Assembly (NCBI RefSeq): GCF_021246445.1
Contig: NZ_JAJQXW010000001.1
Span: forward strand, 1,816,168-1,880,167
Source: Rhabdothermincola salaria
Lineage (GTDB): Bacteria > Actinomycetota > Acidimicrobiia > Acidimicrobiales > Acidimicrobilacustridaceae
Length of the DNA: 64,000 nt
Direction: 5' to 3'
Below, piece after piece: positions 57,847 through 64,000 of this stretch; position 1 is the first letter of the stretch; every line of letters starts with the position of its first letter. The notes beneath the pieces were generated by a model that saw only the letters and a list, made by a program, of their open reading frames with translations, was not told where the DNA came from and searched no databases. A program made the position numbers and the translations under genes.

Positions 57847-59487
57847 TCAGACCGGGCGGGGGCGGAGGCCGAGGCGGTCGGCGAGGGGTTCGGGGCCGAC
57901 GACGACGAGCTCGGTGACGGCGCGGCTGACGCCGACGTAGAGGACCATGAGGTCGTCCTCGTCGTCGGGACCGGCGAGGATCAGGGTGTCGAACTCGAGG
58001 CCCTTGAGGCGGTGGACGTTCTCGCACACCACCTCGTCGGGGTCGAGGCGCTCGTCGTGGGCCACGAGGTCGAGGGCGCGACGCAGGGCCTGGCGCACGT
58101 CGGTGTGGAAGGTGCCCACGCAGATACCGGCGGGGTCGCGGCCCTCGTCGTCGATGAGGCGGCTGAGCTCGGCGCCGACGGCGGCGACCACGGCGTCGAG
58201 GTCCGCGGCGGGGCGCCAGTGCACCCCGAGGCCGTCGGGGCTGGCCGCCGGGGCGGGGGCGCCGCCGAGCTTGTAGCGCAGGATGCGGGCGATGGGCAGG
58301 GCGTTGCGGCAGTTGTTCAGCAGCTCGGCGCGCACCCAGCCGTCGTCGGGGTGGGGGATGACGAAGCCCCGGTCGAAGAGGGCTTGCTCCTCATCGGCGA
58401 GCAGCAGCATGCGGCGCCGGCCGTCGGGGTCGAGGAGGGCGGCCAGCTGGGCCAGCCAGGCGGGGCTGAAGTCCTGGGCCTCGTCGACGACGATCGTGTC
58501 GTAGGCGGCACCGACGAGGGGCCAGTGCTTGTGGAGGTGGCCGACGGCCACGTTGTCCCACCAGAAGGCGTCGGCGTCGTCGGGGATGGTGAGGCGGGGC
58601 ATGCCGGGCAGGCCGAGGGAGAAGCGCAGGAAGGCCCCGGTGTCGAGGTCCTCGACCGGTTCGCCGTCGGAGCCACACATCTCGTCGGCCATGCAGCGGG
58701 CGAGGGGTTCGTTGAAGCAGGTGAGCAGCACCCGGTCGCCCTCGTTCCACGCCCGCCAGGCCCAGCCGACGGCCAGGCGGGTCTTGCCGGTGCCGGCGCC
58801 GCCGGTGACGACCACCCGGCGGTTGGCCATGAGGGGGACGAGGGCACCGACCTGGGTCTCGCAGAGCTCACGGAGGCGTTCGCGGGTGGCGGTGGTGCGG
58901 GCTTCGGGGTCCCAGGCGAAGTCGACGTCGGGGCGCAGCAGGGCGACGATGCCCTCGAGCTGGGTTTGGGTGAGCGGCGTGGACCAGCGCCGCAGCAGGG
59001 CCAGGTGCTCGACGGCGTCGGTGACGGCACCGCCACCGGCCAGGTTCTCCGAGACGAGCACCTGGGCCGGGTCGACGTCGGTGGGGAGGTTGCCGTCGAC
59101 GGCGCGGGTGTTGGGCAGGGCGATGCCGTACTCGACCTCGAGGTGGTCGAGGCCGTCGACCTCCTTGCGGATGCGGCGGCGCAGGGCGTAGGCGTTGTCC
59201 TTGGCCTGGGCGACGGGCTGGGGCTTGAGGGGCGTGCCCTCCTGGCCGACCCACTGGCCCTGGCGGATGGCCATGCGGTGGCCCTTCACCTCCAGCAACA
59301 CGACGCCCATCTCGGGGTGGACGAGCACGATGTCGCTCTGGTGGTCCTTGGCTTTCGTGTGCAGGCCGACGTCGGGGATGACGAGCCAGCTGTCGAACAG
59401 GCCGTCAACGAGGGCTCGCACGACCACCCGCTCGGCGTCGTTGGCCAGCGTGTCGAGGTCGAAGTCCTCGGGGATCAGAGTGCCCAT
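57847..59487 (-). CDS. NERD-domain UvrD-like helicase
   Basis: A 546-residue protein combining an N-terminal NERD nuclease-related domain (about 15-130; SDIVLV and VVLLEVKGHR give the D...ExK restriction-nuclease-like pattern) with a compact SF1 helicase: Walker A GGAGTGKTRLA, DEAQDF Walker B, LADEEQALFDRG and LYVGVSRAVTELVVVG. Probably a DNA-processing or defence-type enzyme. ATG 59487 is clear. The unknown 255-aa gene lies 178 bases upstream on the same strand. Confidence 0.88.
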   Translation of the reverse strand: MGTLIPEDFDLDTLANDAERVVVRALVDGLFDSWLVIPDVGLHTKAKDHQSDIVLVHPEMGVVLLEVKGHRMAIRQGQWVGQEGTPLKPQPVAQAKDNAYALRRRIRKEVDGLDHLEVEYGIALPNTRAVDGNLPTDVDPAQVLVSENLAGGGAVTDAVEHLALLRRWSTPLTQTQLEGIVALLRPDVDFAWDPEARTTATRERLRELCETQVGALVPLMANRRVVVTGGAGTGKTRLAVGWAWRAWNEGDRVLLTCFNEPLARCMADEMCGSDGEPVEDLDTGAFLRFSLGLPGMPRLTIPDDADAFWWDNVAVGHLHKHWPLVGAAYDTIVVDEAQDFSPAWLAQLAALLDPDGRRRMLLLADEEQALFDRGFVIPHPDDGWVRAELLNNCRNALPIARILRYKLGGAPAPAASPDGLGVHWRPAADLDAVVAAVGAELSRLIDDEGRDPAGICVGTFHTDVRQALRRALDLVAHDERLDPDEVVCENVHRLKGLEFDTLILAGPDDEDDLMVLYVGVSRAVTELVVVGPEPLADRLGLRPRPV

Positions 59488-59665
59488 CGTGGTGACTGCC
59501 CTTCTCGACTGCCGGTGGCCGTCGCTCCGCCGCTTTCCGTCCTCGCCGCTGGTCCAGGGCGGGGCGTCAGCGAGCCTGCCACGCCCAACGACCGCAGGGG
59601 GCGACCGCTCGCGCCGGGCACCAAGCTGTCCTCCCTCCGTCGAAGCGGTCGGATCCCTCGCGGAC

Positions 59666-60433
59666 TCAATCCGGCTGCAGCCAGGGGCTGAGGTCGTGGT
59701 CGGTGGTGAGCTCGTCGTCCTCGAGGGGTCGCCACGACTCGTCGTCGATCCGGATGATCGGTGAGGGTCCGGTGCTCGCGAGGCCGTTGCCGTGGATGGC
59801 CGCCAGCTCGACGAGCCGGACCGGCACGGGTTCGGACTCCAGGTAGATCGCGCCCTCGGGCTGGGCCCAGGTGGTCCCGTCCGGGTGGAGGAGCTTGCCG
59901 ACGTCGGGGAGGTCGCCCATGCCGCTGGCGAACCAGAAGGCCCACTCCACCGGCACCTCCCTGGTCAGATGAGCGAGAGCGCGCTCGATGGCATCGTCGT
60001 CGCGGGTGACGCCGAGCCGTAGCGCCGGCCGAGTCCGACCGGTGGCGCGCACCAGGGCCATCGACCACTCCGTCGGGCCGTCGCCGCGGCGTGCGCTCGA
60101 GTCGACAAGAGCGCGGACCGCCACGACGGCTCGTCCGAGGTCCTCGTCGTCGACGACCACGACGAGGCCGCCGTCCACCTGACCGGTGACGAACATGCCC
60201 ATTCGAGAGAGCCCGGCCTGATCCCGGGCGGCAAAGCCACGTTGGCCCCGGTCGATGGTCAGCCAGTCCGTCGAGCACCAACGGGCGCCGCGGGTGAGGT
60301 CGGGATCCGGTCGATAGGGCACGCGATGGCCGTTGAACCGGGAGTGGCGTTGGCCGGCGGCGACGTAGCCGAGGACGGTGTTGCAGCCGAACACCCACTC
60401 GATCTCGGGGGCGTTGGACTCGTGGGGGTGCAT
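59666..60433 (-). CDS. hypothetical protein (255 aa)
   Basis: Not recognised. A 255-residue soluble protein. N-terminal part IEWVFGCNTVLGYVAAGQRHSRFNGHRVPY, a middle VTGQVDGGLVVVVDDEDLGRAVVAVRALV and an acidic C-terminus LEDDELTTDHDLSPWLQPD. ATG 60433 has GGAGGA at good spacing. It is upstream of the NERD helicase on the same strand, so could be functionally linked, though the gap is 178 bases. No signal or membrane helix. Confidence 0.65.
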   Translation of the reverse strand: MHPHESNAPEIEWVFGCNTVLGYVAAGQRHSRFNGHRVPYRPDPDLTRGARWCSTDWLTIDRGQRGFAARDQAGLSRMGMFVTGQVDGGLVVVVDDEDLGRAVVAVRALVDSSARRGDGPTEWSMALVRATGRTRPALRLGVTRDDDAIERALAHLTREVPVEWAFWFASGMGDLPDVGKLLHPDGTTWAQPEGAIYLESEPVPVRLVELAAIHGNGLASTGPSPIIRIDDESWRPLEDDELTTDHDLSPWLQPD

Positions 60434-60576
60434 CGGGTGTCCTCCTCCGGGACACCGCCGAGGCGTCCCACCTTTGCCGTGTGGATGGGGCCGGCTCTTC
60501 CCTCGGGGCACCGCTGGTGGACGGTTGCCGGGACGACGGGCCGAGTACCCGAGTCGTCGTCCGCTCTTGAGCCACT

Positions 60577-60600
60577 TCTCACCCTACGCAGGGGGTGAGA
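60577..60600 (-). terminator. hairpin downstream of the protease relic
   Basis: TCTCACCC (60577-60584) and GGGTGAGA (60593-60600) form a perfect 8-bp stem around an eight-base loop, 26 bases beyond the relic's stop on the minus strand. Confidence 0.5.
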
Positions 60601-60626
60601 CAGCGCCCGTGGGGGCCGCCGATCCG

Positions 60627-60824
60627 TCACTCACACGCAACGACCGGTCGGAACTGGACCGGGTTCGCCACGAGGCTCTTGACGACACCGATGGGGATCA
60701 CCAGCGAGTACCCCGTTTCCGTCTCGATGGCGAACACGACACCAACCACGTCTCCGTTCGCGTCGAGGAGCGGACCGCCCGAGTTGCCCGGCTCGACTCG
60801 GGCGGTGGTGCGCATCACTCGGAA
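60627..60824 (-). pseudogene. 5'-truncated trypsin-like serine protease (C-terminal relic)
   Basis: Sixty-odd codons read TTARVEPGNSGGPLLDANG then VVGVVFAIETETGYSLVIPIGVVKSLV, the catalytic-Ser strand and final strands of a chymotrypsin-fold periplasmic protease (MarP/HtrA style). The Asp and His parts are missing: upstream in frame is a TAG and then the region is used by a plus-strand gene. A translated 63-residue product from ATG 60818 would be inactive. Best read as a relic of deletion or rearrangement, with its terminator still in place. Confidence 0.75.
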
Positions 60825-60962
60825 CTACGGGGTTGGACGGCCTGCGTCGGCGACGCCGCGTACTCTGACGGCGCGGGGTCGTTGTCACACGTCGACGACC
60901 AAAGCAGCTGACGGCGGTCAGCTCCCAGTGTCGTCGTCGGGCGACAGAAGGCGGAAGACAAC

Positions 60963-61655
60963 ATGAGCGACACACCACCCCCGGCGGACGGATGGCGGCA
61001 AGGCCCCGACGGCAAGTGGTACGGACCTGACGACGAGGTACCCGTTGCCGCATCGCAGCGGATGCCCCCCGCCGAGGCGCCAGACGCGGAGGGCCACCTC
61101 TCGCCGCCGGCGATCAACCAGGCCGACGAGACACGCCGACGACCTCTCGTCATCGGTGGCATCGTGGCCGCAGCGGTCGTCAGCTTGGGCGCCTTGGCCC
61201 TCGCCCTCGTTGTGGCCAGCGAAGACGACGGGCTGACCCTGACGGGCGAGTTCGCCTTGTCGGACACGGACAGCATCCGGGGAGGTCCCGAGACCTGTAG
61301 CGGCACCGGGGGCTACTCGGACTTCGGGCCCGGGATGAACGTGACCGTCCGCAACGGTTCCGGCGAGATCGTCGCCTCAGGAACCAGCGCCAACATCGTC
61401 ATCGACGAGTACTTCGGCGACAACGCCACCGAGGAAAGGGGCGACGGACGCAGCGATGACGACAGCGACGACATGTCCCCCGAGGAGCTGGCGGACCTGA
61501 TGTTCGAGTTCCTTGGCTGCACGGTCGTGTTCGAGGTCGACGTGCCGAGCGAAGACTTCTACGTGATCGAGGTCGGGCGGCGCGGTGAGCTGAGCTACAG
61601 CCGGACCGAACTCGAAGAGCGAAACTGGAACGTGTCGCTCAGTCTGGGAGACTGA
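60963..61655 (+). CDS. single-span membrane protein (230 aa)
   Basis: Unknown function. Cytosolic Pro-rich N-terminus with GWRQGPDGKWYGPDD, a Trp motif related to the short WY repeats (DUF2510-like) of actinobacterial membrane proteins; one helix (about 62-85, VIGGIVAAAVVSLGALALAL); external domain with two Cys (ETCSGTGG and LGCTVVFEV), probably disulfide-bonded, and an Asp/Glu-rich loop. ATG 60963 follows GGAAG. The N-terminus abuts the protease relic on the opposite strand. Confidence 0.75.
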   Translation: MSDTPPPADGWRQGPDGKWYGPDDEVPVAASQRMPPAEAPDAEGHLSPPAINQADETRRRPLVIGGIVAAAVVSLGALALALVVASEDDGLTLTGEFALSDTDSIRGGPETCSGTGGYSDFGPGMNVTVRNGSGEIVASGTSANIVIDEYFGDNATEERGDGRSDDDSDDMSPEELADLMFEFLGCTVVFEVDVPSEDFYVIEVGRRGELSYSRTELEERNWNVSLSLGD

Positions 61656-61834
61656 ACCGAGACGACGCCAAGCACGTGGACGCTTCGCGCCGCCACCAGG
61701 CGGAACCAGTCGCGGAACGAACGCAGGGCGGCCGATGGGGCTCGTCGAACGCTCCGCACCTGGCAACCACGGTCCCTGCGCTGACCGCCTGGTCCGGGCT
61801 CCTCGGTGTCCCAACCTGCGGCGACAATGGCTCC

Positions 61835-63292
61835 ATGAGTCGAATCGAAGGCCACAGCCGCGAAGACCGTTCCATCGGCGCGCTTCTGGGCCTCGCCGCC
61901 GGTGATGCGGTGGGCACGACCGTCGAGTTCCGGGCCCCCGGGAGCTTCGCGCCACTTACGGACATGGTCGGCGGCGGGCCGTTCCGGCTCCAGCTAGGTG
62001 AGTGGACCGACGACACCTCCATGGCGCTGTGCATGGCCGAGTCGCTCGTCGACTGCGACGAGCTCGACCTCGCCGACCACCTCCGGCGCTACGTGCTCTG
62101 GCGAGACCAGGGGTATCTGGCGTCCAACGGTCGCTGCTTCGACATCGGCGGCACCGTCGCCGGCCAGCTTCGCCGCTTCGAGCGCACCGGCGAGGCTGTC
62201 GACCCCCAGCCTGACGAGGACGCCGCTGCCAACGGCTCTCTCATGCGACTGGCACCGGTCCCGATCCGCTGGCACACCGACATCGCCGAGGCCGCCGAAC
62301 GCTCCGGGGAGTCGAGCCGGTCCACGCACGCCGCAACCCGCCCCGTCGACGCCTGCCGGGTGCTGGGCGCCATGACGGCCGCTCTCATCGGAGGGATGCC
62401 GGCCGAGGAGGTCCTCGACCCCGACTTCTGGTCGTGGGGTCCATTGCACCCGGAGATCGAGGCCGTGGCCCGTGGGTCGTGGCGGGACCGGCAGCCTCCG
62501 CAGATCCGAGGCACCGGGTACTGCGTCGACGCCCTCGAGGCGGCCATCTGGGCCGTGGCCGGCGCGCAGGACTTCGCCGACGCCGTGTTGCGGGCGGCAA
62601 ACCTCGGCGACGACGCCGACACCACCGCCGCCATCGCCGGCCAGCTCGCCGGTGCCCGCTGGGGAGCATCCGGGATCCCCGCCGACTGGCGAGACGTACT
62701 GGCGCTCGGCAGCCGCATCACCGAGCTGGGCCGGCAGCTCCACGCCCGGGGAGCCGGGGCGACTCCGCCCGTGCCGTGGGCGCACGACGACCACCACCAC
62801 GCCTGGTGGGTCGAACCGGGTGCCGTCCTCGCCGGCGAGTACCCCGCCACCCGTCGCGGGCCGGTCGCCACCCGGGCCAAGGTCGACCTGCTGGTCGATG
62901 CCGGCGTGCACACCTTCATCGACCTCACCACACCGGAAGACCAGCTGACCCTGTACGCCCCGGTGCTCGCCGAGGTGGGCACCGCTCGCGGCCTCGACCT
63001 CGAGCACGTCCCGGTCCCCATCCCCGACCTCGACATCACCACCGACGCCGAGTACGACCGTCTGGTCCAGCTGATCGGCATCCATCGCGAGCGCGGCGTG
63101 GTGTACGTGCACTGCTGGGGCGGCATCGGCCGCACCGGCACCGTCATCGGCTGCCTGCTCGCCGACCAGGGCCACGACTTCGACTCGATCACCACCCGCC
63201 TGAGTGACATGCGCGCCGGAACCCGCAAGGCCCATCGACCCGCGCCCGAGACCGCCGAACAGGTCGACGTGCTGCGGCGGCGAGGCCGGTAG
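61835..63292 (+). CDS. ADP-ribosylglycohydrolase fused to a dual-specificity/tyrosine phosphatase
   Basis: A 485-residue bifunctional protein. N-terminal ARH/DraG domain (about 1-305): LLGLAAGDAVGTTVEF, WTDDTSMAL, NGSLMRLAP and GDDADTTAAIAGQLAGA carry the Mg2+-binding acidic residues. C-terminal phosphatase (about 325-485): general-acid loop PIPDLD and P-loop VHCWGGIGRTGT with nucleophile C427. The two would remove ADP-ribose and phosphate (or phospho-ribose products) in sequence. ATG 61835 gives a standard ARH start; upstream extension to GTG 61676 is unlikely. Confidence 0.9.
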   Translation: MSRIEGHSREDRSIGALLGLAAGDAVGTTVEFRAPGSFAPLTDMVGGGPFRLQLGEWTDDTSMALCMAESLVDCDELDLADHLRRYVLWRDQGYLASNGRCFDIGGTVAGQLRRFERTGEAVDPQPDEDAAANGSLMRLAPVPIRWHTDIAEAAERSGESSRSTHAATRPVDACRVLGAMTAALIGGMPAEEVLDPDFWSWGPLHPEIEAVARGSWRDRQPPQIRGTGYCVDALEAAIWAVAGAQDFADAVLRAANLGDDADTTAAIAGQLAGARWGASGIPADWRDVLALGSRITELGRQLHARGAGATPPVPWAHDDHHHAWWVEPGAVLAGEYPATRRGPVATRAKVDLLVDAGVHTFIDLTTPEDQLTLYAPVLAEVGTARGLDLEHVPVPIPDLDITTDAEYDRLVQLIGIHRERGVVYVHCWGGIGRTGTVIGCLLADQGHDFDSITTRLSDMRAGTRKAHRPAPETAEQVDVLRRRGR

Positions 63293-63310
63293 CAACGCTG
63301 GTCAAGCCGG

Positions 63311-63961
63311 TCAGTTGAAGAAGTTGTCGACGCTCGTGACGTCGCACACCAGCTCGACGTCCTCTTCGATGTTCGTCGTGACATCCCATCGGGCAGTGTC
63401 CCCAGGTGCCAGGTCGAAGACGATGTCCGCCAGGTCCTCGATGAGCACATCATCAGAGGCGTCGCGGAACTCGACGTCGATGGTGAAGTTCTTCTCCGAA
63501 CCCGAGGTGTTCGCGATCGTGCCCTCGAAGGTCACGAAGCCGAACTGGTCGGTCGCGCAGCTCGACCCATCGATGGTCAGCTCATAGGTGTCCGAATCGG
63601 CTTGCCCACCGAGGTCGTCGACGGCTTCGTCGGCGGCGAAGATGAAGAGCACCGCGATCAGGACTGCGCCGATCGACCCGATGACGCCGAGCACGATCCC
63701 GGCGATGCTCATGCCCTTGCCGACGCCGATCTCCTTGGCCCGGTTGAGGCCGACGAACCCGAAGACGATGGCGAGGATGCCGGCGATCGGGCCCAGGCAG
63801 AAGAACGTCAGGATCCCGAACACCAAAGAGGCGACCGCCATGCCGTTGGACTGGCCCTTCGGTGGCGGCCCTCCCGGCGGCGTCGAGCCGTACGGGGACG
63901 GAGGTGGTGGACCAGCCGGAGGCGGTCCGCCGAAACCCGGAGGTGGTGGTGGATTCGTCAC
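63311..63961 (-). CDS. DUF4190-type membrane protein with extracellular beta domain
   Basis: A 216-residue protein. Pro/Gly-rich N-terminus (1-38), DUF4190 domain with two helices (about 42-70, 84-110) around GLNRAKEIGVGKGMSIAGI, then an external domain (about 120-216) with strands FVTFEGTIANTSGSEKNFTIDVEF and LAPGDTARWDVTTN, of the FxLYD/DUF4352-like type, with two Cys. GTG 63961 has GGGGAGAA upstream. Its own upstream region leaves the window. Confidence 0.85.
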   Translation of the reverse strand: MTNPPPPPGFGGPPPAGPPPPSPYGSTPPGGPPPKGQSNGMAVASLVFGILTFFCLGPIAGILAIVFGFVGLNRAKEIGVGKGMSIAGIVLGVIGSIGAVLIAVLFIFAADEAVDDLGGQADSDTYELTIDGSSCATDQFGFVTFEGTIANTSGSEKNFTIDVEFRDASDDVLIEDLADIVFDLAPGDTARWDVTTNIEEDVELVCDVTSVDNFFN

Positions 63962-64000
63962 TTCTGGTTCTCCCCTGTCGATCTTGCGATCGTGCCCGAG

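Noticed and set aside
1-64000. CRISPR arrays, tRNA or rRNA genes, integrases or transposases
   Set aside because: No regularly spaced repeats, no tRNA cloverleaf or CCA end noticed by eye, and no recombinase-like protein; a tRNA scan would be the decisive check.

Overview
The window is very GC-rich, gene-dense bacterial DNA. Genes are separated by tens of bases, and many overlap by four bases (ATGA/GTGA). Gene content is actinobacterial: MurT/GatD, several F420-type oxidoreductases, a mycothiol-dependent-type isomerase, 13E12/DUF222-HNH, DUF2510/DUF4190 membrane proteins, MpaB-family oxygenase, GPP34, GabD2-type dehydrogenase and heliorhodopsin. An Acidimicrobiia-like actinobacterium (Iamia/Ilumatobacter relatives) fits best; this is inference from gene content, not a database match. 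No rRNA, tRNA, CRISPR array, transposase or phage module was seen, and no gene-free stretch exceeds 300 bases.

Layout. 1-7.2 kb: a c-di-GMP PAS-GAF-GGDEF-EAL protein (5' end outside the window), an SGNH hydrolase, the murT-gatD pair that amidates lipid II, and a PrpE-type acyl-CoA synthetase. 7.3-12.2 kb (minus): a methylamine-utilisation-like operon with MauE-like and MauD-like proteins around a Tat-exported, cysteine-rich, MauA-like protein carrying five ~102-residue repeats; no methylamine dehydrogenase large subunit or MauG accompanies it in the window. 12.3-19.7 kb: acyl-CoA/lipid-type metabolism (carboxyltransferase, three SDRs, sulfotransferase, amidase, SnoaL-like). 19.8-20.6 kb: bfd-bfr iron pair behind a candidate iron box. 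20.6-26.8 kb: zinc-ribbon peptide, phosphotransferase, LLM and PPOX F420-type enzymes, pirin, heliorhodopsin, DUF6544-like protein.

26.9-38.9 kb: MMPL transporter with divergent TetR regulator, succinate-semialdehyde dehydrogenase, an alternative-oxidase/PTOX-like di-iron oxidase, small membrane proteins, SRPBCC/SnoaL/methyltransferase genes, a DUF1214 protein and a second sulfotransferase. 39.2-49 kb: lipoproteins, third sulfotransferase, DUF222-HNH protein with a candidate SOS box, an unrecognised protein with a TFIIB-like helix-turn-helix segment, glycine-rich exported protein, GPP34, AMIN-like lipoprotein, esterase, DoxX. 49-57.8 kb: an autoregulated TetR-isomerase-metallo-beta-lactamase operon, two Fe/2OG-type dioxygenases, MpaB-SRPBCC pair, exported peptidase. 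57.8-64 kb looks most accessory: NERD-helicase, unknown proteins, a truncated serine-protease relic and an ADP-ribosylhydrolase-phosphatase fusion.

How parts connect. The mau-like operon reads as a dedicated oxidative-folding module serving one exported disulfide-rich surface protein. bfd/bfr form an iron store-and-release pair. Transcript ends are often GC-rich hairpins without a U-tract that include or flank the stop codon, and two convergent or tandem boundaries carry short triplicated repeats containing stop codons.
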